Positions 7,910 to 15,167 of a DNA stretch of 41,224 bases are shown here, piece by piece (the stretch's first letter is position 1; each line of letters starts with the position of its first letter). The notes below the pieces were generated by a model. The model searched no databases and was not told the DNA's origin. It saw only the letters and a program-made list of their open reading frames with translations. The stretch is from CAKUFA01 sp963627465 (GTDB lineage: Bacteria > Bacillota > Clostridia > Christensenellales > Aristaeellaceae). The stretch covers positions 1 to 41,224 of the forward strand of contig CAVGBO010000026.1 in NCBI GenBank assembly GCA_963627465.1. Direction: 5' to 3'. Both the position numbers and the translations under genes were made by a program.

Positions 7910-8505
7910 AGAAATTCTTATCCTGGCTGGCACGTGTTGCAGGCACGGCATTGTCGCTGGTGTTGGTGATTGTGCTACTCCCTTATGCATCCAAGTGGGC
8001 AGCCAAGCTGATTCCTGATTTAAGCGGCGCCGCCGTCAATACTTCCGTTACCCTGTCACAAAAATTATCCCAAAGTGCACGGCTGGAGTGCGTTCAGGTG
8101 GATGTGAACGGTGTACTGGATTCCACCACCAACGCTCTTTTCATCGGCACCGTGCAGTCTGTTCAGATTGCTTATACCTATCATGCCAGCATCGGCATTG
8201 ACCTGACAAAGGTTCAAATCCGCACCGAAGGCAACACCGTTGTGCTGGAACTGCCTGCGATGGAAGTGCTATCCGACAGCCTGACGCCGACGGAAATTCA
8301 GCGTAGTGATTTCTGGTATCCTTTGACGGACGAACGCCGCCAGCAGTTGCTGAATGAGGAGCAGGAAGCCCGCAGAGAAAAGCACTTGGCTGAAGTTTCT
8401 TCTTCCGAAGAGGGCTGGGACTATGTAATCAATGCCCTGAACAGCACCATTGCCGCCTGGAGCGATATTGATCAGCGTGTTACCTTCCGCTATGAGCATC
8501 CGTAA
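7906..8505 (+). CDS. DUF4230 domain-containing membrane-anchored protein
   Basis: GTG 7906 overlaps the preceding stop, giving 199 residues. An N-terminal hydrophobic helix (about residues 5-30) anchors it, and the rest should lie outside the membrane. The outer domain has the DUF4230 features: an early strand segment after LECVQVDVNG, the block ASIGIDLTKVQI around residues 100-112, and VVLELPAMEVLSDSLTP shortly after. The C-terminal third is charged and helical. DUF4230 has no established biochemical role that I know of. It follows the small membrane protein and precedes the kinase-like gene by 15 bases in the same operon. Confidence 0.8.
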   Translation: MKKFLSWLARVAGTALSLVLVIVLLPYASKWAAKLIPDLSGAAVNTSVTLSQKLSQSARLECVQVDVNGVLDSTTNALFIGTVQSVQIAYTYHASIGIDLTKVQIRTEGNTVVLELPAMEVLSDSLTPTEIQRSDFWYPLTDERRQQLLNEEQEARREKHLAEVSSSEEGWDYVINALNSTIAAWSDIDQRVTFRYEHP

Positions 8506-8520
8506 ATTGGAGGTCTAGCC

Positions 8521-9582
8521 GTGAATGAAGTTCTTGCTTGGCATAGAAAACGCTATCCGCTGATGACCGAGGCGGATGTGGTGAAATTATTCTTTCAAGG
8601 CAGCCTCGGGTGCGGACATTTACTAGGAAGTGAAGAGGATGTAACTGCCAGTATTGTGCGAGAAGCGCAGAACTTGATCCCTGATGCTTCCATGCCGCTG
8701 ACTGAGGTCTTGCCCGGAGAATATGTTCGATTGTATCTTGCACCGGCGATGGCTGCAACCCTTTCTCCTTTGTGGATTGCCCGATTGATGCTTCTTTCCT
8801 CTTCTGCCCATCAATCCAGAGAAGATGTGTGCTGTGCTCTTGCCTCCCTGGAGGATGAAGAGCTGTGCGGAAGCCGTCAAGCTTTTAATGCTTGCTGTGA
8901 TCAGTTAAGGAATGAACATTTTCTTCCTTCTCATTCAGAGCAATACCGAACCGCTTATGCTCCGGCCTATCGAGTGATCAGCAGGGAAGCTGCACGGCTG
9001 CTGCCTGCCTTGCAGGTCATTGCAAAGAAACAGCAGCAGAAGCAGCGTCTTCTCATCGCCATTGACGGCCCATGTGCCAGCGGAAAGACTACCTTCAGCG
9101 AACGTCTTTCTTTCGTGTTGGGTCATGCGCCTGTTGTTCACATGGATGACTTTTACGTGCCCCATGCCAAGAAAACCCCCGAACGCCTTGCACAGCCCGG
9201 CGGCAATGCAGACATTGAGCGGTTCTGCGAAGAAGTGCTTCATCCGCTGCTTCAGAAAGGGCATGCAAATTACCGTCCATACAGCTGTCATCTGGATCGG
9301 CTGATGGAGCCTGTTAACATTCCGGAAGCTCCTGTCACCATCATCGAGGGTGCGTATGCGTTGCATCCCAAAACAAGCTGCCCCTATGACGTTGCTTTCT
9401 TCCTCACCATTCCCAAGGATGTCCAGGAGGAGCGCATTCGCCGCCGAAATGGTGACCAAGGCTGGACTGCTTTCCGAGATCGATGGATCCCTCTGGAACA
9501 GCAATATTTTAATGCCTTTCATCTGCCCAATGAAGACTGCACGGTGCTCACCTTTTTGCAGCATGAGGAGGAACGCTCATGA
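8521..9582 (+). CDS. Uridine-kinase-like P-loop protein with an extra N-terminal domain
   Basis: GTG 8521 follows GGAGG. The 353-residue product has two parts. Residues 1 to about 165 form a mostly helical domain beginning WHRKRYPLMTEADVVKL, with GSLGCGHLLGSEED, that I cannot name. Residues 175-353 are a P-loop kinase of the uridine kinase / phosphoribulokinase group: Walker A GPCASGKT at 183-190, HMDDFYVP at 207-214 (acceptor-binding aspartates), and an arginine-rich lid near ERIRRRNGD. Canonical uridine kinases are about 210 residues, so the N-terminal domain is an addition. The acceptor is not established; a nucleoside or another small hydroxyl compound is possible. The stop overlaps the next start by ATGA, showing tight coupling. 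Confidence 0.85.
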   Translation: MNEVLAWHRKRYPLMTEADVVKLFFQGSLGCGHLLGSEEDVTASIVREAQNLIPDASMPLTEVLPGEYVRLYLAPAMAATLSPLWIARLMLLSSSAHQSREDVCCALASLEDEELCGSRQAFNACCDQLRNEHFLPSHSEQYRTAYAPAYRVISREAARLLPALQVIAKKQQQKQRLLIAIDGPCASGKTTFSERLSFVLGHAPVVHMDDFYVPHAKKTPERLAQPGGNADIERFCEEVLHPLLQKGHANYRPYSCHLDRLMEPVNIPEAPVTIIEGAYALHPKTSCPYDVAFFLTIPKDVQEERIRRRNGDQGWTAFRDRWIPLEQQYFNAFHLPNEDCTVLTFLQHEEERS

Positions 9583-10217
9583 CAGGGAAAGTGAAAGATA
9601 TGGTGATTTTTCAACGAACAATCACCTTCTTCAATCAGCACCCTCCGGAATGGACGCATCCCTACGCCTACAACGGCCGTGGTACGCTGCACACCTCCGG
9701 CTGCGGCATCTTTGCGCTTTGCCACGGCATCCAATGGCTGACCGGCATGGTACAAGATCCTTGCGCCCTAGCAGACTTCTCCTGCACCCACGGTGGACGT
9801 GGGGATGATGGCACGGATCGGCCTGCCCTGCTGCAGGCACTGGAGGATACCGGGAAAGCTGCTTCCTTGGGCTTCCGCTACAATGGAGACGGACTCCGCA
9901 ACGATTTGGATGCCCTGCATGATCTTTTGCTGACGAAGCAAGGCATTGCCCTATGCAACCTGCGTCGTGGTCATATTGTGGTGCTGGTGGATGCCCGTAT
10001 CCGTCAGGGTGCCATTGAACTGCTGGCCATCGACAGTGCAACGGAGAGCACTTCGGAACGGGTACGGGATCACGTGACGGAAGTCGTACCCGGAACGGAA
10101 ATTGCTTCCGATGTGTACAATGACGCAGGGCTTAAGGTAGGCGAAACTGTTTCCTATGCCGCCTATTGGGTGGATGGTCATACACCGATGGATTTCAATC
10201 TGTTACACAAAAAATGA
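9579..10217 (+). CDS. C39-like cysteine peptidase-fold protein
   Basis: The 212-residue product starts at an ATGA overlap with the kinase-like gene; a second in-frame ATG at codon 8 is possible. TSGCGIFALCHGIQWLTG places C42 at the start of a helix as in papain-like and C39-like enzymes; H132 in RRGHIVVLVD and D152 in LLAIDSAT follow in the order expected for a Cys-His-Asp site. No signal peptide, membrane segment or ABC ATPase domain is present, so this is not a bacteriocin-processing exporter. It is likely cytoplasmic. Whether it cleaves a peptide, deamidates a target or is inactive is unknown. The assignment rests on motif order, not on close recognition of a family. Confidence 0.65.
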   Translation: MTGKVKDMVIFQRTITFFNQHPPEWTHPYAYNGRGTLHTSGCGIFALCHGIQWLTGMVQDPCALADFSCTHGGRGDDGTDRPALLQALEDTGKAASLGFRYNGDGLRNDLDALHDLLLTKQGIALCNLRRGHIVVLVDARIRQGAIELLAIDSATESTSERVRDHVTEVVPGTEIASDVYNDAGLKVGETVSYAAYWVDGHTPMDFNLLHKK

Positions 10218-10232
10218 TAGGAGGAAGGCCTT

Positions 10233-11120
10233 ATGCAGGATACCGTAACCTTAACCTATGGAGGATGTAAGGCAGTCGTGCGCCGCCTTGGTGCGCAGAT
10301 CATTTCTTTCCACGATGCAAGCGGTCGTGAAGTGCTTTGGCAGGCAGATCCCGCCGTGTGGGCACAGCATGCACCGGTGCTTTTCCCTGTGTGCGGCTCC
10401 GTGAAGGACAATCACATCAAGATCGGCGGTGTCACATATCCCATGCCGAAGCACGGCTTCACCAGAGATGTGAAGTTTGACTTTGCGAAAATCGGTGACG
10501 ATTTTGTGGAGCTGACCCTAGGTCCAAATGAAGAGAACAGCAAAATGTTTCCCTTCCAGTTTGTCTTCCATGTGACCTATACCCTGTGCAATAACGGCTA
10601 TACCACCACGTTCCTGGTTGAGAACCTGGACAGCAAGCCCATGCCCTTTTGCGTAGGCGGACACCCCGGTTTCATTTGCCCCATGGAAAAGGGTGCCTCC
10701 TTTGATGACTATCAGCTTGTCTTTGATGAAGCCGAGGACGGCAAAAACTATTTAGCTCCCGGCGGCGGACTCATTGACGGCTATGAGCAGCTGAAGGAGC
10801 TGAAGGACGGCAAGGTGCTGCCCCTGAATCACGCCATGTTTGATGCACGGGACGCTTTGCTGTTCTGCGGCTTAAAGAGCCGCGGCGTGAAGCTGGTGCA
10901 CAAGGACACGGGTCACGGTGTGTACTTCACCTTCCCCAAGTTTGAAGTGCTGGCCGTATGGACCAAGCCCGGTGCCAATGCGGACTATGTATGCTTGGAG
11001 CCCTGGCACGGCATGCCGGAGGCAGTCGGCGAAAGCGGCAATATGGAAGATAAGCCCTATGCCACCATTTTGGAACCCGGCCATTGCTACAAAACCTGGT
11101 TTACAGCGACCATCATTTGA
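10233..11120 (+). CDS. Aldose 1-epimerase family protein (LacX-like)
   Basis: A 295-residue galactose-mutarotase-fold protein. Characteristic pieces are an N-terminal strand pair ending GREVLWQADPAVWAQHAP, the block VLFPVCGSVKDN, PKHGFTRDV with the histidine near residue 75, CVGGHPGFICP around residues 139-149 with the second conserved histidine, and CLEPWHGMPEA near the C terminus. The family interconverts sugar anomers or acts on related hexose derivatives; LacX-type members have no firm substrate. ATG follows TAGGAGGAAGG. It is the last gene of the operon and is 15 bases behind the C39-like gene, so a carbohydrate-linked role for the operon is possible but inferred. Confidence 0.88.
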   Translation: MQDTVTLTYGGCKAVVRRLGAQIISFHDASGREVLWQADPAVWAQHAPVLFPVCGSVKDNHIKIGGVTYPMPKHGFTRDVKFDFAKIGDDFVELTLGPNEENSKMFPFQFVFHVTYTLCNNGYTTTFLVENLDSKPMPFCVGGHPGFICPMEKGASFDDYQLVFDEAEDGKNYLAPGGGLIDGYEQLKELKDGKVLPLNHAMFDARDALLFCGLKSRGVKLVHKDTGHGVYFTFPKFEVLAVWTKPGANADYVCLEPWHGMPEAVGESGNMEDKPYATILEPGHCYKTWFTATII

Positions 11121-11133
11121 TAGTCCCTCGGGT

Positions 11134-11177
11134 ATAGAAAATCCGGCAAGGCATTCGCCTTGCCGGATTTTCTATAT
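11134..11177. terminator. Bidirectional terminator, perfect 20-base stem
   Basis: Perfectly complementary 20-base arms (11134-11153 and 11158-11177; core AATCCGGCAAGGC) surround the loop ATTC. It separates the convergent epimerase and HtrA genes and can serve both; A/T-rich arm ends supply the T runs. Confidence 0.92.
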
Positions 11178-11184
11178 TGTCGGA

Positions 11185-12468
11185 TTACTGATTGGTTTCA
11201 TCAATGACTTCCAAGGTAACAGTCAGATCAATGTACTCACCGTCAGGAATGTCTTCATCGGAACCAAGGTCAGCCAAGCCGGGCACACGATAGACCTTCA
11301 CGTTCAGGGTATCGCCTGCAGAGTAGGAGAAGACAAGGCTCTGCAGCTGGGTGCTGGAGGTAATCACCGTGTCATTAACGTCCACAATGATATCGCCTGC
11401 CTGCATACCTGCCTTAGCAGCGGGACTGTTTTCTTCCACGCTGACCACATAGGCGCCGTTAGGCAGCGTGCCGTTGGCCACAGCCGGATGAGAAGTGTTC
11501 ATGCTGGAGGTAGAAACACCCATCCGTGCACGGCTCATGGTCATGCTGCTGGAGCTGCTGGAAGAAGAAGAGCTGCTGGTCGTGCTGCTAACCTTGCCGG
11601 AAAGCACATCTTCAATCAGGGGCTTTGCAGCGTTGATCGGGATGCACATGCCAATGCCATCCACCGTAGTGCCAGAGTAAGCGGAACCGGTGTACTTCAG
11701 GGTAGGAATGCCCATCAGTTCGCCATTGGTGTTGAACATGCCGCCGCCGCTGTTGCCGCTGTTAATGGCTGCATCGGTCTGAATCATGGAGTTGACCGTG
11801 GTTTCCTTCCGGCCGTACTTATCCGTAGAGGAGGAAGAAACCTCACGATTCAGGGCAGAAACAATGCCCACCGTTACCGTGCCGGCAAACTGTTCGCCCA
11901 GAGGATTGCCAATGCAAATGGCCCAGTCGCCAACCTGCAGGGTATCACTGTCGCCCAGGGTAACGGGCTTCAGGTTCAGATCAGAAGCCTGCACAATAGC
12001 GATATCCAGGTTCTCATCGTAGGCAACCAAGGTAGCATCGTAGGAGTCATCGCCTACGGTAACCTTCAGGCTGCTGGCATCCTCCACAACGTGGTAGTTG
12101 GTCAGCACATAGCCGCCTTCGCCAACCACAACGCCGGAACCCGTAGCGGAAAGAACTTCCTGCTCCTGGCTGCTGCCGCTGTTACCGCGATTGCCGTAGT
12201 TGAAGAATCCGCCGTAGCCGCCATAGCTGCTGTACCGCACCATCTGGTAGTTGCTAATGCCAACCACGCTGTCCTTCACGTTGCTGACTGCCTCCGTGAA
12301 GGGGCTGGTTACCGTGGTGGTCACCGTAGTAGAGGTGGTTACAGGGGTTGCCGTTTCTTCAGCCTGTGCAAAGGGATGTGCCGTCATGGTCACGCCGCAT
12401 CCAATCATAATACCTGCCAACGCAACCGCTCCATAAGAAGCGATACGAGTCTTAAGATTCTTTTTCAT
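11185..12468 (-). CDS. HtrA/DegP-type membrane-anchored serine protease with PDZ domain
   Basis: A 427-residue envelope protease. Residues 7-35 are a hydrophobic segment acting as signal anchor; a Thr-rich stretch (40-55) and a Gly/Tyr/Ser-rich stretch (78-100) follow. The trypsin-like domain has H126 (TNYHVV), D155 (ENLDIAIV) and S240 (GNSGGG). A run of eleven serines (298-308), coded by mixed serine codons, links it to one PDZ domain (about 335-415), which carries GDIIVDVNDTVI. HtrA proteins degrade misfolded or mislocalised envelope proteins. The gene lies downstream of, and in line with, the two-component/GerMN operon, and its promoter carries 11-bp direct repeats suitable for an OmpR-family regulator. 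The exact HtrA paralogue cannot be assigned. Confidence 0.94.
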   Translation of the reverse strand: MKKNLKTRIASYGAVALAGIMIGCGVTMTAHPFAQAEETATPVTTSTTVTTTVTSPFTEAVSNVKDSVVGISNYQMVRYSSYGGYGGFFNYGNRGNSGSSQEQEVLSATGSGVVVGEGGYVLTNYHVVEDASSLKVTVGDDSYDATLVAYDENLDIAIVQASDLNLKPVTLGDSDTLQVGDWAICIGNPLGEQFAGTVTVGIVSALNREVSSSSTDKYGRKETTVNSMIQTDAAINSGNSGGGMFNTNGELMGIPTLKYTGSAYSGTTVDGIGMCIPINAAKPLIEDVLSGKVSSTTSSSSSSSSSSSMTMSRARMGVSTSSMNTSHPAVANGTLPNGAYVVSVEENSPAAKAGMQAGDIIVDVNDTVITSSTQLQSLVFSYSAGDTLNVKVYRVPGLADLGSDEDIPDGEYIDLTVTLEVIDETNQ

Positions 12469-12524
12469 AATCCTTCATTCCTTTCTCAACCTCTGTGGGT
12501 TCTGCCCTCCCGGTTGATGATGTT

Positions 12525-12568
12525 AGTATAATCGACCTTTTTGACATATGAATGAACGGATTATGAAC
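12525..12568 (-). promoter_or_regulatory. htrA promoter with 11-bp-spaced direct repeats
   Basis: On the minus strand a TATACT -10 box occupies 12525-12530, with no good -35 box 17 bases upstream. Instead GTTCAT occurs twice in direct orientation (12563-12568 and 12552-12557), exactly 11 bases apart, with a third TTCAT four bases further on. One helical turn between direct repeats at the -35 position is the arrangement used by OmpR-family activators. The regulator encoded at 16614-17303 is the natural candidate; that link is inferred. Confidence 0.55.
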
Positions 12569-12651
12569 AATTGCAAATAAATTCATGCCTTTATGAGAAG
12601 AAGCATACACTTGTCCTTCACACGGTCATCACCAAGGCAGTTAGAGCATCC

Positions 12652-14181
12652 TTATTCCTTCGCAATCAGCCCCGGGCAATAGAAGAACGCTCCACCCCAA
12701 TCTAAGCTGCCTGCCAGTTCATTGACCGATGAACCATCAAAGAAAAAGATCACACGCCGGACATTCTTATTCTTGCACAGGGTATTGACCATACCGTAGC
12801 AAGCAAGTTGCTCACGTTCGCTGCCAGCCTGTCGAATTGCCGATGCTGCATGGGCTGACAGATTGATCAGCAAGGTGCCGTCTTGCAGGCTCAGTCCGAG
12901 AATATCCTCCTCATGAAGTCCATACGGCAATATGCTTTGAATGCCCTCATTCTGTTCCTGCTGGGTTGCGCCCTGCATCATTTCCTTCAGCAGTACCCGA
13001 GGAGATGCCGTGTCCCCTGCCGGGAGATTCCTGCGCACTGCCACCATTTTGTCGCCCTTTGCCATGTAGATAACGGCTTGATCCATCAGGAAGCTTTCAA
13101 ACGCACTGCGGCGGAGAACGCCATCCGTGAAGCGGATTTCAGTACCGGTCAGGCTGGTGGTCTGTGTCAGCACTTCCGTACCAATTTGAATCTTGACAGC
13201 GGTTACGGAGGGGATGAAGGTCATCAGCGTATCTGTAATTGCAGCAAGGAAGCAATTCATGGGAATGCCGCAGTCGTCCAACTGGGTAGACAAATCTGCC
13301 ATGAAGTTCAGCGTCACCAGCCGGCCGCCTTCCAGCATGTCAGACACCTGAGGCGATGTGGTCATTAAGGCATCCATGTCCGGCATTTTCGCCGTGCCGG
13401 ATACATACTGGGCACCATCGGACAATGCCGTCATCAGCACAGCAGCAAGCTGCTGAGGCGTTTGTCCCGGAAAAGTCAGTGTCCGCACCTCCGGAATCAC
13501 GCCGCTTCCATCTGCAAGAGGAAAATAAAGCGTCGCCATGGAGGTTACAGGAACCGTGGAGGCGTCACCGCCAAGAGGCGTGCGGCGTGCCTCCATCTGC
13601 TCCCACAATAGGGTCAATTCCTCGCCGGAGTGCCCACGAAGCGTGCCCATAGGCAGGTTGCCGGAAATGTCCATGCTGATAGCCTGGTCTGCAATCAGCA
13701 CATTCACCTCCTGAATATCGCTCAGGTTGCAAAGTGTCGTAGCAATGGCTAGGCAGGCCGTATACAGGGTTTCGTCTTCCAGGATCAGTGCGGAAGAGGT
13801 AAGGTCCACCGTGCACACGCCTCCTGCCACTTCCACAGGATTCTGTCCGTAAAGGGTCAGGCGAGTCTCTCCACCAAGAGGCTGCACCGCGTCATCCCCA
13901 TCATAGCCAAGGAGGGCCTGCACAATGGTCTGGGCAGGGTGAGTATCATGGCGAAGCGTAACGGGCACATAGCGGCACAGGAGTCGCTGCCCATCCGCGC
14001 TGGGCAGGAATAAGGCCGCTTGACCGTTGTACTGCATGCCGTCATCCCCTACCGGTGCTACCGCATTGACAGCAGCAGGCGGAAGGGTTACTGCCGTGCT
14101 TGCTGTCTGCTGGGTAGTGCCGCAGCCGCATAAAAGGCTTAGTGTTAAAAGTAAGCAAAGGATCAGGCGAGTTTTCTTCAT
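12652..14181 (-). CDS. Lipoprotein with three tandem GerMN-like domains
   Basis: A 509-residue protein with a lipoprotein-type signal (SLLCGCG, cysteine near residue 20). After a short linker, three segments share the GerMN pattern of an opening strand with an input phrase, a helix with leucines and alanines, and a closing hydrophobic strand: about 50-180 (ALFLPSADGQ...VNVLIAD), 215-345 (ATLYFPLADGS...VKIQIG) and 370-500 (VIYMAKGDKM...VIFFFDG). GerMN domains occur in spore germination GerM and in actinobacterial LpqB and are thought to mediate protein or envelope interactions. Its start overlaps the preceding lipoprotein stop (ATGA), so the two are co-translated. It ends 183 bases before htrA with no clear terminator between them. 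Domain count is by eye. Confidence 0.8.
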   Translation of the reverse strand: MKKTRLILCLLLTLSLLCGCGTTQQTASTAVTLPPAAVNAVAPVGDDGMQYNGQAALFLPSADGQRLLCRYVPVTLRHDTHPAQTIVQALLGYDGDDAVQPLGGETRLTLYGQNPVEVAGGVCTVDLTSSALILEDETLYTACLAIATTLCNLSDIQEVNVLIADQAISMDISGNLPMGTLRGHSGEELTLLWEQMEARRTPLGGDASTVPVTSMATLYFPLADGSGVIPEVRTLTFPGQTPQQLAAVLMTALSDGAQYVSGTAKMPDMDALMTTSPQVSDMLEGGRLVTLNFMADLSTQLDDCGIPMNCFLAAITDTLMTFIPSVTAVKIQIGTEVLTQTTSLTGTEIRFTDGVLRRSAFESFLMDQAVIYMAKGDKMVAVRRNLPAGDTASPRVLLKEMMQGATQQEQNEGIQSILPYGLHEEDILGLSLQDGTLLINLSAHAASAIRQAGSEREQLACYGMVNTLCKNKNVRRVIFFFDGSSVNELAGSLDWGGAFFYCPGLIAKE

Positions 14182-15167
14182 GCTGCGCCCTCCAACCAGT
14201 CGGTTAGCTGACTGAATGTGATTTTCCAGCAGTCATTTTCACGGCAAAGCCGAACCACCCGTCCCGTGCGGGTCAGGTTTTGCCCATCGGATGTTATCAT
14301 GGACACATTCAATGTGTAGGTCACCGTCTGCCCATCAGCAGAAACGCTGCCCCCTTCAAAGGTGAATCCTGTCAACTGAGGCAAAGCTTCCATGACAGTA
14401 ATGAAATCGCTCTGACTCATCAGTGTGTCCCCATTGGAGGCATCCACCGATGCCATGTAACGGTACAGCCTGCTCCAGTCCCGCATTTCCCATTTGTTCA
14501 GGATCACGTTCAGCGTGTTCTCAGGGGTAAGGATGAAATTATCCTGCCGGGTTTGGGGTGTGGTCAGCAGCGTGTCATCACTGGTGGTAAGGAAATACTT
14601 CTGCCGCATCCGCATGCTTTCCGTGGCGTCATCACCTTGCTCGACAAGAATCTGCACATCGTCCACATTGCAATTTTCCGTGACCGTTGCAACCAGGCTT
14701 TGCATGCAAAGCTGACGTCGGAGAATAGATTCCGAGCCAGCATTTTCACTGCTGATGGTTGCCTCTTCATCTGCGTACCGATCCATGATTTCCTTGCTCA
14801 AGGTTACAAAAAGGGTGCGTCCCTGTCTTGCCGTAGACAACACTTGTGTACCTTCAGGGAAGAGGGCATTCAGGCTGTCGTCCCGTCCGCTGGGGCCTGC
14901 AATGAGAGCCGTCAGCAGTGCCATCTCATAGGCCTGGGAAGGTGATTGCAGAATGGTACGCCGCTCCGCCGCAAGGTAAGGTTCATCATAATAGCGGTAG
15001 TAAAGCAGTGCTTCATTGGTGGTGGAAAGGCTTTGAGCGGCCACGGCTTCCGGCAGGATGGGGGATGTGCCCGGCACAGCCGTAGTGCTCAAGTGAGATT
15101 CTGCCATGTTGAAGGAACAGCCGCCCAGCAGCAGGCAGCACAGCATCAGTAACAGCAGTCGCTTCAT
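14178..15167 (-). CDS. GerMN-domain lipoprotein with C-terminal NTF2-like region
   Basis: A 329-residue lipoprotein: the signal MKRLLLLMLCCLLLGGCS has a canonical lipobox (LGGC, cysteine 17). Residues about 50-185 form one GerMN-like domain (YYRYYDEPYL, then ALLTALIAGPSG, GRTLFVTLSKE and VDDVQILVE). The last 115 residues (from NTLNVILNKWEMRDWSRLY to WKITFSQLTDWL) look like an NTF2-type alpha+beta fold. It overlaps the histidine kinase stop and the next lipoprotein start by four bases each. Family context: LpqB-like lipoproteins modulate the adjacent sensor kinase in actinobacteria, so a sensor-accessory role is a reasonable inference. The distinct substrate or ligand is unknown. Confidence 0.82.
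   Translation of the reverse strand: MKRLLLLMLCCLLLGGCSFNMAESHLSTTAVPGTSPILPEAVAAQSLSTTNEALLYYRYYDEPYLAAERRTILQSPSQAYEMALLTALIAGPSGRDDSLNALFPEGTQVLSTARQGRTLFVTLSKEIMDRYADEEATISSENAGSESILRRQLCMQSLVATVTENCNVDDVQILVEQGDDATESMRMRQKYFLTTSDDTLLTTPQTRQDNFILTPENTLNVILNKWEMRDWSRLYRYMASVDASNGDTLMSQSDFITVMEALPQLTGFTFEGGSVSADGQTVTYTLNVSMITSDGQNLTRTGRVVRLCRENDCWKITFSQLTDWLEGAA

Noticed and set aside
10918..12531. Long plus-strand open frame across the htrA gene
   Set aside because: It is antisense to htrA, whose catalytic triad and PDZ domain are clear, and it crosses a perfect terminator.
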